Notes: generated from the sequence alone by a model not told the origin. A stretch of 64,000 nt of DNA from Paraglaciecola chathamensis S18K6 (GCA_000314955.1 BAEM01000032.1:248001-312000), one strand, 5' to 3'. Counted from the first letter of the stretch, positions 24,310-33,379 are shown. Translations and numbers: made by a program.

Positions 24310-26112
24310 ATGGAAGGTTATAAAGCGCCGCAAAAAGATGCACTGTTCGTCATGAACGAACTGTTAGGCTTTGAGAAGCATTACGCTGATCTTGGTTTTG
24401 AAGATGCATCACCGGATATGGTCGAAGCAATTTTTTCTGAAGCTGCAAAGTTCAGTGAAAACGTGTTGGCTCCACTTAATGCTGTGGGTGATGAAGAAGG
24501 GTGTACCTGGGAAAACTCAGTGGTCACCACACCGACAGGATTTAAAGACGCTTATCAGCAATATGTTGAGGGCGGTTGGCCGTCAATGACACACCCGGCT
24601 GAATTCGGCGGCCAAGAATTACCTTATTCGCTGTCATCTGCTTTAGGTGAATGGCTCTCAGGTGCAAACCACTCTTGGGCTATGTACCCAGGTTTGAGTC
24701 AAGGTTGTATGGCAACTCTTGAAGCCCATGGCACAGACGAACAGAAGAAAATGTTCTTGCACAAATTAGTTGCAGGAACTTGGACAGGCACTATGTGTTT
24801 GACCGAATCTCACTGCGGTTCTGACTTGGGCATGTTAAAAACCAAAGCGGTCAAGAACGATGATGGCAGCTATAGCTTAACCGGCACCAAGATTTTCATC
24901 TCAGCGGGTGAGCATGATATGTCTGAAAATATCGTACATATCGTGATTGCACGTTTACCCGATGCACCTGAAGGTACAAAAGGTATTTCGCTGTTTGTTG
25001 TACCAAAATTCAATGTGAGTGCCGATGGCGAAAACGAAGATCGTAATGCGGTTACCTGTGGTTCAATTGAGCACAAGATGGGTATCAAAGGTTCGGCGAC
25101 CTGTGTGATCAACTTTGATGGCGCTAAAGGTTATTTGGTGGGTACTGAAAACCGCGGCTTGAACTGCATGTTCACCTTTATGAACTCAGCCCGCATTGGT
25201 ACCGGTCTTGAAGGGTTAGCATCTAGCGAAACAGCGTTTCAAGGTGCATTAGCATATGCTAAAGATCGTGTGCAATTTCGTTCAATGAAAGGCGTACAAA
25301 ATCCTGACGGTCCTGCAGATCCGATCATAGTACACCCTGATGTGCGTCGTATGTTGCTTACCCAAAAAGCGTTTGCTGAGGGTAATCGTGCACTTGCCAT
25401 TTACGCCATGAAACTGGTTGATATTACGCTGTACAGTAAAGATGAAGCGGCTAAGCAAATCAGTGAAGCGAAACTCGCTTTTCTCACGCCAATTGTTAAA
25501 GCGTTCTTGACTGAAACAGCGCAAGAGTCGACCAGCTACGGCATGCAGGTGTACGGCGGACATGGTTTCATCAAAGAATGGGGCATGGAGCAGCTTGCAC
25601 GTGATACGCGTATTTGTACCATGTATGAAGGCACAACCGGCATTCAAGCAATTGATTTGTTGGCCCGTAAAATAGTGGGCTCAAACGGTAAACTGCTAGA
25701 AGTATTCACCCAAGAAATACGTGACTTCTGCGTAAGTATTCGTGATAAAGGTCAATTCAATGCATGGTCAAATGCGATTGAAGTGCATTTAGACGAGTGG
25801 AAACAGATCACCGTTGATATTACCAAACGTGCTGCGCAAAACCCAGACGAATTAGGTGCAGCTTCGGTGGATTACCTTATGTACTCAGGTTACGTAACCG
25901 TCGGTTATTTCTGGCTTAAAATGGCTGTACTCGCCCAAGAAAAGCTTGATGCTGGTACTGACAATGCAGCGTTCTATGAAGCGAAGCTGCATACTGCGAA
26001 GTTTTACTTTGATCGGTTATTAACCCGTACTCGCTCTCTTGTTTCCGCCATGGAAACAGGTGCCGATAGCCTAATGAGTATGCCGGTTGACCAGTTCGAC
26101 CTAGGTGCGTAA
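24310..26112 (+). CDS. Acyl-CoA dehydrogenase with C-terminal extension
   Basis: The 600-residue protein has the three acyl-CoA dehydrogenase domains: N-terminal helices, the middle beta domain with MCLTESHCGSDLG, and the C-terminal helices with QVYGGHGFIKEWG and MYEGTTGIQAIDLL. It then carries the extra ~130-residue helical domain seen in the 600-residue branch (DmdC and related enzymes). It should introduce the 2,3-double bond into acyl-CoA using FAD, the first step of the pathway encoded here. It is third in the rightward operon and ends at a strong terminator. Confidence 0.92.
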   Translation: MEGYKAPQKDALFVMNELLGFEKHYADLGFEDASPDMVEAIFSEAAKFSENVLAPLNAVGDEEGCTWENSVVTTPTGFKDAYQQYVEGGWPSMTHPAEFGGQELPYSLSSALGEWLSGANHSWAMYPGLSQGCMATLEAHGTDEQKKMFLHKLVAGTWTGTMCLTESHCGSDLGMLKTKAVKNDDGSYSLTGTKIFISAGEHDMSENIVHIVIARLPDAPEGTKGISLFVVPKFNVSADGENEDRNAVTCGSIEHKMGIKGSATCVINFDGAKGYLVGTENRGLNCMFTFMNSARIGTGLEGLASSETAFQGALAYAKDRVQFRSMKGVQNPDGPADPIIVHPDVRRMLLTQKAFAEGNRALAIYAMKLVDITLYSKDEAAKQISEAKLAFLTPIVKAFLTETAQESTSYGMQVYGGHGFIKEWGMEQLARDTRICTMYEGTTGIQAIDLLARKIVGSNGKLLEVFTQEIRDFCVSIRDKGQFNAWSNAIEVHLDEWKQITVDITKRAAQNPDELGAASVDYLMYSGYVTVGYFWLKMAVLAQEKLDAGTDNAAFYEAKLHTAKFYFDRLLTRTRSLVSAMETGADSLMSMPVDQFDLGA

Positions 26113-26139
26113 CGCGCTAAATCATTAATAGAGTGAACT

Positions 26140-26174
26140 AAGGCGAACGTTTTTTAAAAGCGTTCGCCTTTTTT
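26140..26174 (+). terminator. Terminator after the acyl-CoA dehydrogenase
   Basis: AAGGCGAACG (26140-26149) and CGTTCGCCTT (26161-26170) form a 10-bp stem followed by a T-run. It lies only ~20 bases before the next gene, so that gene either has partial readthrough or its own promoter. Confidence 0.88.
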
Positions 26175-26190
26175 ATAAAAGGGACATACG

Positions 26191-27117
26191 ATGCCAATGA
26201 CTCATCATTATGCCGATATTAATGGCATATCACTGCACTATGTTGAAGCGACCTGTCTTAGTGACGAGCCGAACCCAGATACCCTGGTTTTTCTGCACGG
26301 ATTTCCTGAATATTGGGGTACGTGGCAAGCGCAAATCGATTATTTTCGTCAACAATATCGTGTCATCGTGCCAGATTTAATGGGCTACAACTTAAGCGAT
26401 AAACCCAAAGACGTTAGCGCCTATAGTGTGCCGAATTTGATTGCTTTGTATGCACAGTTTGTGAAAACCATCAGTCAAAATAAAGCGGTGCACCTCGTTG
26501 CTCACGACTGGGGTGGGGCGATTGCGTGGCCATTGGCAGCGTTTCATTCAGGCCTTTTTGGTAAATTAGTGATTTTAAACGCCGCTCACCCAAGCACGTT
26601 TAGCCGAGAAATGGCGGTTAATCCAGAGCAGCAGAAAAAAAGCGCGTACATTCATCGTCTCGTCGCTGATAACGGTGTTGAGTATGTTGAACAAGATGAC
26701 TTCTGTATGCTCAAAGACATGTTGTTTGACGGTATGCATGACACGCAATTCAGCGAACGCCATAAGGCCGAATATCTGCGCGCTTGGAAGCAACCCGGCG
26801 CCGTAAACGGTATGCTGCAATATTATCGCGCTATGCCGCAGTTACCGCCTGAGCCTTCATCATCGCCCAATGATGTAACGACTCAGCAAGGTTTGCATGA
26901 CGCCACGAATGTAAAAATCCCTCACATTCGTATTGAATTACCTACGCTTATTTTATGGGGCGAACAAGACGAAGCGTTTGTCACTGGCATTTTAGAGGGC
27001 ATAGAAGATTATGTACCTGACTGCCAAGTTAAGCGTTTTGCTGATGCGACCCATTGGTTACATCATGAAAAGCCTGACGAAGTTAATGCGGCTATTTACC
27101 AATTTTTGAAAAGCTAG
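26191..27117 (+). CDS. Alpha/beta hydrolase, epoxide-hydrolase-like
   Basis: The 308-residue protein has LHGFPEYWGTW (HGFPE at 36-40, an oxyanion motif of epoxide hydrolases), the nucleophile Asp106 in AHDWGGAIAW, and the His in DATHWLHHEKP near the C-terminus. The nucleophile plus the HGFPE variant favour an epoxide hydrolase or related dehalogenase-like enzyme over an esterase. One of the two cap tyrosines used by epoxide hydrolases could be in MLQYYRAM (about residue 210). AAGGG precedes the start by about seven bases. It follows the beta-oxidation operon across a terminator, so it may belong to the same catabolic theme. Confidence 0.8.
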   Translation: MPMTHHYADINGISLHYVEATCLSDEPNPDTLVFLHGFPEYWGTWQAQIDYFRQQYRVIVPDLMGYNLSDKPKDVSAYSVPNLIALYAQFVKTISQNKAVHLVAHDWGGAIAWPLAAFHSGLFGKLVILNAAHPSTFSREMAVNPEQQKKSAYIHRLVADNGVEYVEQDDFCMLKDMLFDGMHDTQFSERHKAEYLRAWKQPGAVNGMLQYYRAMPQLPPEPSSSPNDVTTQQGLHDATNVKIPHIRIELPTLILWGEQDEAFVTGILEGIEDYVPDCQVKRFADATHWLHHEKPDEVNAAIYQFLKS

Positions 27118-27189
27118 GATTGCTCAGCGTTTTACAAAGTCGCTGTACATCGTCCGTTAAAAATAACCTCTAGCCGTTTATAGGTTGGC

Positions 27190-28230
27190 TTATTGGTTAG
27201 TGTCAGGGTCGTGCGCTATCACTTGATTACGGCCATTTTCTTTAGCGTGGTATAAGCGTTTGTCAGCTTTGGCTATTAATTGATTTAAGCTTTTACCGTC
27301 ACATCCATAGGTTGATAGCCCTGCACTTAGGGTGATTTGAATGTCACATTTTGCGGTTGAAAACGGAGTGATCATTAAGCGTTTTCGTAGTGCTTCAATT
27401 TGCCCATAACCTTCTTCTAAATCGGTTGCCACCATCAATAACGCAAATTCCTCTCCGCCAAATCTTGCTAATAGGTCTGTTTTGCGGGTGTTGGTTTGCA
27501 AAAAATTAGCCACATGGCGCAGGGCGTCGTCGCCCACGGAGTGCCCATGGACATCATTTATCGTTTTGAATAGGTCTAAATCAAAAAGCACTAAGGTTAA
27601 GGGCGCGTTGTGTCGAGTCGCTAACGCACTGAGTTGCTGAAATCCTTCATTTAACTTCATACGATTAGCGAGGCCTGTTAGCGGATCTGTTCCTGCTAGC
27701 GATAACAAACGCGCTTCGTTTTGCTCTCGCGTTTTTTCATACACATGGGCAAATGCCATCATCAGTAATGCGCTGAGAATGACGTTGGCCGAAATCGCCA
27801 CATTCAGTGAAAATTGCTGCTCGAGCGAAATAAAACGCCAGTGATAAGAGATAATTCCACACACAATAAAAATCGTCGAATAGAAAAATCCTAGCTTACG
27901 TCCAACCAGCAAGTATGAAATAACCGGTATGGTCAATATCCACACGAAAATTGATTCAGACGACTGAGGTAGAGACAGGCCATAAACCATAATAATGAAA
28001 AAGGGCACGATATAGATGTTCACCCAGCGCTGAAAATGCACCGTGGTTTTAATGTACTTGAGTAATCCTAATGAAAATAAGCCATAGCCTAGTTCGATTG
28101 ATGCAAGTAGCCATAAGCCGCGATAAAAATTAATTACCGAGAAAATGATCCCGCCGAATACGGTCACCATAAGTAACACGACCATGATATCCCTGCGGTA
28201 CTTATAATTCTGAACTAATTGTTCTGTCAT
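27190..28230 (-). CDS. Membrane diguanylate cyclase (GGDEF)
   Basis: Start at 28230 gives 346 residues. About five to six hydrophobic helices fill residues 17-165, followed by a GGDEF domain from about 175 (TDPLTGLANR). The active site is GGEEF at 258-262, with an inhibitory RxxD site at 249-252 exactly five residues upstream. It should make cyclic di-GMP from two GTP and be subject to product inhibition. The membrane part is not a recognised sensor domain. The gene stands alone; an in-frame ATG at 28242 is a possible longer start. Confidence 0.9.
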   Translation of the reverse strand: MTEQLVQNYKYRRDIMVVLLMVTVFGGIIFSVINFYRGLWLLASIELGYGLFSLGLLKYIKTTVHFQRWVNIYIVPFFIIMVYGLSLPQSSESIFVWILTIPVISYLLVGRKLGFFYSTIFIVCGIISYHWRFISLEQQFSLNVAISANVILSALLMMAFAHVYEKTREQNEARLLSLAGTDPLTGLANRMKLNEGFQQLSALATRHNAPLTLVLFDLDLFKTINDVHGHSVGDDALRHVANFLQTNTRKTDLLARFGGEEFALLMVATDLEEGYGQIEALRKRLMITPFSTAKCDIQITLSAGLSTYGCDGKSLNQLIAKADKRLYHAKENGRNQVIAHDPDTNQ

Positions 28231-28602
28231 TATCCATCTCATACCACTTTTGCATTACAAGCACCCGTAAACGGACGTAAAGCAATCGTGGATCCATTGT
28301 ATTTATAATGCAATTAACGCAATTGCTGAAATTATAGCTACTAACGCGACTTCATACCTTCAGCGTGATATTGCTGAGCTAGTTTGAACATAACCATTAC
28401 GACCCAAGTTATCAATAATTAACGGGGATATTGCGCAAGTATAACAGGAGGTTAAACTCAATTTTTGCGTGGGGTGGTGGTATATATTTACCGGTTAGAA
28501 TAGGCATGTGGGCAAAAAAACGGCCTCAAATGAGGCCGGCTGCTAAGGCGTCAAGTTGCGCTACCTGACTTGCCATGTTGAAACAATTGGTAATTACTGG
28601 GC
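28231..28602. other. Intergenic region between the cyclase and DUF3718 genes
   Basis: Both neighbours read leftward. The region contains the DUF3718 terminator (28514-28538) and AT-rich sequence that should hold the cyclase promoter. No further reading frame or RNA gene is evident. Confidence 0.5.
28514..28538 (-). terminator. Terminator after the DUF3718 gene
   Basis: CGGCCTCA (28521-28528) pairs with TGAGGCCG (28531-28538); on the minus strand the stem is followed by seven U's (A-run at 28514-28520). A classic intrinsic terminator. Confidence 0.9.
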
Positions 28603-28998
28603 CTATATCCGGTCGTTCAAAACTGCAACAATGGGCGAATTGGTTAAACCATTTTCACTTGCCCAAGCCACTACCGTTTTGCCGTCTGTTTCCGGTGAAC
28701 TCAACTCGCTTTTTGGCATTTTCTTCACCATTAAGGTGCCTGTTTCGACTGCATCATTTAGCATAGCAGTACGGATTAAGCTGTTGCCGCCGCAAGTAAT
28801 ACCTGAGTAGTAATCTTGTAATTTAAGGCGGTAATCCGACTGCACGCGTTTCATTTTTTTGCGCAGTTCGCTTTTATCATCTGCTTTGACAATGGTACAA
28901 ATATTTTGCAGTGCTTCTGCTACGTCAGCTTGCGCAGGAGCAGCAAACACAATAGAAGTAGCGGCGATAGCGATAGAAGTTTTAACGATTTTCAACAT
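28603..28998 (-). CDS. DUF3718 exported small protein
   Basis: ATG 28998 follows GAGGAA seven bases upstream, giving 131 residues. The signal peptide (MLKIVKTSIAIAATSIVFAAPAQA) is followed by ALQNICTIVKADDKSELRKKMKR and YYSGITCGGNSLIRTAML, the hallmark pattern of DUF3718 with two conserved cysteines. The cysteines may form a disulfide in the periplasm. The family is common in Alteromonadales and has no known function. Single gene with its own terminator. Confidence 0.87.
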   Translation of the reverse strand: MLKIVKTSIAIAATSIVFAAPAQADVAEALQNICTIVKADDKSELRKKMKRVQSDYRLKLQDYYSGITCGGNSLIRTAMLNDAVETGTLMVKKMPKSELSSPETDGKTVVAWASENGLTNSPIVAVLNDRI

Positions 28999-29363
28999 GG
29001 TCAATTCCTCAGTAGTAATAAGTATCTCGATTTGATGGCTTTATTAAACGCTATCTAAATTGATTAAAAAATCTACAAGCTAATACTTTGGTATAAGGGT
29101 TAATACCTTCAGTTACTCATATGGGTTATTCAATTCGGTGAAAATATCAGCAGACACTGTTGGAATATAATTTTTGAATTTAATGACTAAAGCGCAAAGA
29201 AAGTACCGCTAACAAAGCGCTCAGCACTCCGGTTTTAACCAAGATAAGGTGCCTATCGCAATGAGTATAAATGCAAGTCGCTGAGGTACAGACCTCAGCA
29301 TATGGTTATTCCCCTCGCACTATTAACTATTATTCAGTAAACAATGCGCATTATGCACAATGT
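28999..29363. other. Intergenic region with a palindromic hairpin
   Basis: GCTGAGGT (29280-29287) and ACCTCAGC (29292-29299) form a perfect 8-bp stem around ACAG. Lacking a U-run on either strand, it could be an operator or a weak stop for the gene at 29364. The rest is AT-rich and should contain the DUF3718 promoter. Confidence 0.5.
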
Positions 29364-30536
29364 TTAAATACTCAGATCGAGCAGGTTATAGTCTTTTAGC
29401 TTGTCTAACGTATTGCTTTGCCAACTAAAATCTACTTTGCTGTGTGCAAGTGGCTGGTATTGGTATGGGGTTTCATTTGGGTATTGTGCTTTGCGCGCTT
29501 CAATGGCATAGCCTAGTGCATGGGAGCGTTTTTCAATTAGCGCTTCGTCAAACACCACCGCTTCGCTGTGAATACCGGCACCTTTTACATTAAGTACAGA
29601 GGTACGCTTATGAAAACCAAAGTTAATCGTAATACGGGGTTCAAATCCCGTATTAGCAAACGACCCATGAAGCAGTTGGCGATTGCAAATTACCACATCA
29701 CCTGGGTTACAAATAATCGGTAAGGCATCAGCAATGCGCTCGCTACCCGTGTCTTGCACTAACTTTTTAATGTCTATACGGCCCTTTTTATGGGAGCCAG
29801 GTACAACCCAAACCCCATTTACCGCAGTACTGCCGTATACCTGCGCCATAAAGTTGAAGCCATGTATTTGCGCGTCGAACTCAGGTGCATCCCAATGGGT
29901 ATCGCCATCTTGATGCCAAGAAACTGCCGCTCCTAAACCTGGCTCTTTAATAAATAAACATTCGTGAAAAGGCGCAAAGTCTTTGCCATTAATGGCTTCT
30001 GCCACCTTTAATAATTCCGGCTGAGCATACACCCGCAAGCAAGCAGGGGAGAACTGTAACGAGCCTAAAAGCACAAACGGTGACTCTTTTGGGGCGCTGC
30101 TGGCAGCGGTTGGCTCAAACAGTTTTACCTGATGACGACCATTTGCGATGGGGGTGCCACCTAAAGGGTCGCCTAGTGATTTGGCCCATAATAGGTTAGG
30201 GGCTTCGCAATCTACACCCAATGCGGGTTCACCATTGGCATTTGTTTTAGCGCCATTTGCGCTGGCGAAACGTTGCTTCAATTGCGCTAGGTCTTGCTCT
30301 ATATCTGCGAGTTCGTTTTCATCCAATACGTTTTCAAAAATATAAAAACCATAGGTTTGATACGCATCTACGATCCCTTTATCTAATTGCCCATGTTTAT
30401 CAAACGTTAGGGGGCCTCGATTAGGCAGTGCGACAGCCTTGGCTTGACCTTCTATTAAGTATTGACGCATAGCGTCGGCATTTTCGCCATAATGCGCGGC
30501 ACATGCCTCAATCGAAGCACTAATATCTTTAATCAT
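29364..30536 (-). CDS. Phytanoyl-CoA dioxygenase (PhyH) family protein
   Basis: The 390-residue protein has the iron-binding facial triad of Fe(II)/2-oxoglutarate oxygenases: His208 and Asp210 in SWHQDGDTHWD, and His290 in NRQLLHGSFANTG, with Arg301 in EPRITINFGF for 2-oxoglutarate. The double-stranded beta-helix spans roughly 140-320. The family hydroxylates varied substrates (phytanoyl-CoA, ectoine, secondary metabolites), so the substrate is open. GAGGAA precedes the start. It diverges from a TetR-type gene, which probably controls it. Confidence 0.87.
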   Translation of the reverse strand: MIKDISASIEACAAHYGENADAMRQYLIEGQAKAVALPNRGPLTFDKHGQLDKGIVDAYQTYGFYIFENVLDENELADIEQDLAQLKQRFASANGAKTNANGEPALGVDCEAPNLLWAKSLGDPLGGTPIANGRHQVKLFEPTAASSAPKESPFVLLGSLQFSPACLRVYAQPELLKVAEAINGKDFAPFHECLFIKEPGLGAAVSWHQDGDTHWDAPEFDAQIHGFNFMAQVYGSTAVNGVWVVPGSHKKGRIDIKKLVQDTGSERIADALPIICNPGDVVICNRQLLHGSFANTGFEPRITINFGFHKRTSVLNVKGAGIHSEAVVFDEALIEKRSHALGYAIEARKAQYPNETPYQYQPLAHSKVDFSWQSNTLDKLKDYNLLDLSI

Positions 30537-30624
30537 ACTGTATTCCTCTTTTTGTAAACAATTTGTTAATTAACTCATTCTTAATCTTTAGTAGTTTTTG
30601 TGCAACATAAAAATTAATGTATGA

Positions 30625-30638
30625 TAAAGTTTACTTTA
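30625..30638. promoter_or_regulatory. Inverted-repeat operator candidate for the TetR-type regulator
   Basis: TAAAGT-TT-ACTTTA is a perfect 6-2-6 inverted repeat, a layout common for TetR-family operators. It lies 23 bases before the regulator start I prefer and within the divergent promoter region shared with the PhyH gene. Confidence 0.5.
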
Positions 30639-30661
30639 AAGAAACAATACGAGCAGAGTAT

Positions 30662-31336
30662 ATGAAGGCAGCTAGGAGCCAAGGCGGAGTTGCAACTCGC
30701 ACAGCCAATAAACTGAAACGCAAGCAGACCATCCTCAACACCGCGCGGGGCATTATAGCCAGTGGTGGCTATTCGTCTTTTACCCTGGCGGAGTTGGCCA
30801 GCTTAGCTAATGTGACCGTGCCAACTATCCATAATTTGATTGGTAACAAGTCGGAAGTGTTAAAACAGTTAGTGGTCGACATGGTCGAGCGTACCGAACA
30901 CGTGCTGTTTACCGATAAATTTAGTGACCCCATCACAGCCGTTGAGTCTTTTACTGATAATCTGATGTCACTTTACCAAGACGACGAAGCCTTTTATAAA
31001 GCAGCGTTTGTGATAGGTGAACAAGAGTCACTGTTTGAACACGGCCACGCGGGAGGTATCTTTAAAAAGTCACTTAAACTTGCTTATAACGTGTGTACTG
31101 AAGCTAAGGAACATGGCTTTTTAAATGGCAACGTGGACCCCGAGTTGTTAGCAGATAGGGTGTTTGCCAATCAGCGTATTGCTCGTTATGACTGGATGCA
31201 TGGTTATATCGACTTGTCGGAGTACCGCAGGCAAATGATTTGCGGCATGCTGCTTACCTTTGCAGCAGATGCAACTGAAGAATACAGGGTTGTTTTGTTA
31301 GCTAAAATTAATCACGTTTTCAGCAGCAGGAAATAG
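30662..31336 (+). CDS. TetR/AcrR-family regulator
   Basis: Residues ~15-70 form the TetR helix-turn-helix: KRKQTILNTARGIIASGGYSSFTLAELASLANVTVPTIHNLIGNKSEVLKQLV, split here by the usual turn at NVTVPTIHNLIGNKSE. The rest is a helical ligand domain. I favour ATG 30662 (224 residues); an upstream ATG at 30617 has no ribosome site and would place the operator-like repeat inside the gene. It diverges from the phytanoyl-CoA dioxygenase gene and is convergent with the purine locus. Ligand unknown. Confidence 0.87.
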   Translation: MKAARSQGGVATRTANKLKRKQTILNTARGIIASGGYSSFTLAELASLANVTVPTIHNLIGNKSEVLKQLVVDMVERTEHVLFTDKFSDPITAVESFTDNLMSLYQDDEAFYKAAFVIGEQESLFEHGHAGGIFKKSLKLAYNVCTEAKEHGFLNGNVDPELLADRVFANQRIARYDWMHGYIDLSEYRRQMICGMLLTFAADATEEYRVVLLAKINHVFSSRK

Positions 31337-31497
31337 CGCGTCGCTCGAAGTAATACCAATTCTAAAAATAAAAAATTAACCACTATTAAAAGATTGTTGC
31401 TTATTGCGATGCGGACTAGAAGTGATATGTAATCGTAAGTGTATCGGTATTTTATGGGAGTATTGCTATTGTTAAGTTAAACAGTCAATAGCGTAAT

Positions 31498-31537
31498 AAA
31501 AAGAGTTGCTGTGATTGAATGACAACAAACAACTCTT
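31498..31537 (-). terminator. Terminator of the purine locus
   Basis: AAGAGTTG (31501-31508) pairs with CAACTCTT (31530-31537); on the minus strand the stem ends in five U's. It closes the leftward transcript after the NUP-cupin gene. Confidence 0.7.
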
Positions 31538-31585
31538 GGTTGTGGCACATAATCGCGAAGCGGTTAAATGACGCAAGTAAATTGT

Positions 31586-33331
31586 TTAGCGGGTGAGGGT
31601 TTTGATCAGTGCACTGTGTTCAGGAAACGTACTAACAAGCTCTTCCTGCTCAGCAAGTTGCATGTCTTCGTATTCAAAGCCAGGGGCCACCGCTTCACCT
31701 ATCAAACCGTAGCCATAGTCGCCAGTGGTCGAGATTTTCGATGCTTTCCACGTGCCACCTTTTACCACCATTTGCATTTCATGGCCTTTGGTTGGATCTG
31801 GGCCGAGTACGCGTGTCTCTAGGCTACCGTCTTGATTGAGCAAATAGTAAGTGATTGGGTCACCTGCATGGAAGTAATGCATGATGTCAGAGCGGTTTAT
31901 GTGAAAATGGCTAACAGGCGATTTCGCGCTGAGCAAATAATAGATTGAGGTCATGTTAACGCGATCCCCATGGGCTGTGCTTAACATTGGACGATGATCT
32001 GCCTTAAATGTTTGACGATAGAAACCACCTTCGACGTGTCCGGTTAAGTTTAACGATTTGATTAGCTCTTCGGCACTGAGTTTGGCATCCACAGGCTCAG
32101 TCGTTGGCTTGATTAATTCGTTTAACGTATCTTCATCCGGTGCAACCTTTGATGCTTCATAGGGCAGGGCGTCTTTGTAGGTGCTCCAATTAGCGATTAT
32201 GTCGTTAACCACCACACTGCCGACGTTATAAGCAGATTCAAGAGCAGATTGCATACCAGCGTAACCGTTTTCTCCGCTTTCCATGGCGAGGTTCTCGGCG
32301 GCGGTTAAGCTGTCAGGCTGCATGGCATAGTTACTGGCGGCGCGCAGAACCATAAAGCGCGACTTATCGACTTTATTAGCATTATCAAGATAAATCATTG
32401 ATTGGTAACTGCCTGTGTCTTCCATACCAGAGGTGACGAAATTTGCTTGGCCGTTACTCCAATATTGTGACCAATCGTTGGCCCATTCATTTAGCAACTT
32501 GCCGTGCCAAAACGTTGCAGCAGCCATATGATCGCCGATGAGTACGAACGGGCGTTTACGAGCATTGGGGTAATTGAGGTATTTCTCGCGCAACTCATAC
32601 ATGGCTGGGTAATCACTAAGGGCTGTGTCTTTACTCAGTTCATAGGCCCACTTTGTTAGCTTAGTATTGAGCTGATAGGCTTCGCCATTCATTGCCTGAA
32701 CAGGTTTACCACTTGGCTGTGCATTATCTTCGGAGTCTTTTTCTGAGTTGGCTTCTGAGTTAGCTTGTATCGGCTCTACACTAAACAAAGGGAAGTAACC
32801 GCTTTTCCAATCGTCAGGAATTTCGCGTCCGTCGATTTCGTGAGCTAAGTCACCATCAATTAACCAGTTCGCCCACACCGCAGAACCAATAGATGCGTCT
32901 TGGGGGTCAACACCGGCAATTCCCGCAACCAACCAGTAAGCGTGGGTTAAATCAAAGCGCGGATCTAAGCCTAAAGCCATAATAGCTGCAGCGGCTTTGG
33001 CAGTGCCCATACCTGTGACGATACCCATTACGCCTGTGTCTTCATTGACGTAAATATCGTGGTGAGACATGGGAAATGGATAACGTGTATTCAGGTTTTG
33101 GCCTTCTTTCCACATTTGAAATTCACCGGGCTTATCATCGTCGTCTTCACCGATTTCAAACATAGTAACCACGACAACTTTTATCTCTAAAGGTTGAGTT
33201 TGCGCTGATGTTTCAAGCGCCTCGCTAGTCGTTTGTTGTGCGGTTGTTGGGCTCTGACAGCCGCAGATAAGCACGCTGAGAAAAAATACACTAGAGAGGG
33301 AAAGAACGGAATTGGACAATATTTTTAGCAT
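31586..33331 (-). CDS. Lipoprotein: purine nucleoside permease (NUP) domain fused to cupin_5
   Basis: Using ATG 33331 gives 581 residues with a lipoprotein signal (cysteine 25 in LSVLICGCQS). Residues ~40-405 match the NUP family (PF06516): VVVVTMFEIGEDDDDKPGEF, SHHDIYV, GVMGIVTGMGTAKAAAAIMALG, VAGIAGVDPQDASIGS. This fold is related to nucleoside phosphorylases despite its permease name. From about 415 comes a cupin_5 (DUF985) domain: LNLTGHVEGGFYRQTF, SHFHINRSDIMHYFHAGDPI. It lies downstream of a TonB receptor gene, so a periplasmic, membrane-anchored role in handling imported nucleosides is plausible but inferred. An acidic insertion (SEANSEKDSEDNAQ) interrupts the NUP part. Confidence 0.82.
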   Translation of the reverse strand: MLKILSNSVLSLSSVFFLSVLICGCQSPTTAQQTTSEALETSAQTQPLEIKVVVVTMFEIGEDDDDKPGEFQMWKEGQNLNTRYPFPMSHHDIYVNEDTGVMGIVTGMGTAKAAAAIMALGLDPRFDLTHAYWLVAGIAGVDPQDASIGSAVWANWLIDGDLAHEIDGREIPDDWKSGYFPLFSVEPIQANSEANSEKDSEDNAQPSGKPVQAMNGEAYQLNTKLTKWAYELSKDTALSDYPAMYELREKYLNYPNARKRPFVLIGDHMAAATFWHGKLLNEWANDWSQYWSNGQANFVTSGMEDTGSYQSMIYLDNANKVDKSRFMVLRAASNYAMQPDSLTAAENLAMESGENGYAGMQSALESAYNVGSVVVNDIIANWSTYKDALPYEASKVAPDEDTLNELIKPTTEPVDAKLSAEELIKSLNLTGHVEGGFYRQTFKADHRPMLSTAHGDRVNMTSIYYLLSAKSPVSHFHINRSDIMHYFHAGDPITYYLLNQDGSLETRVLGPDPTKGHEMQMVVKGGTWKASKISTTGDYGYGLIGEAVAPGFEYEDMQLAEQEELVSTFPEHSALIKTLTR

Positions 33332-33347
33332 AGTTTTACCATTAGAT

Positions 33348-33379
33348 AAAAAAACAGGCATGCTATTTAGCATACCTGT
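33348..33379 (-). terminator. Terminator between the TonB receptor and the NUP-cupin gene
   Basis: ACAGGCATGCT (33354-33364) and AGCATACCTGT (33369-33379) pair with one mismatch; on the minus strand seven U's follow. It probably reduces expression of the downstream lipoprotein relative to the receptor. Confidence 0.8.
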
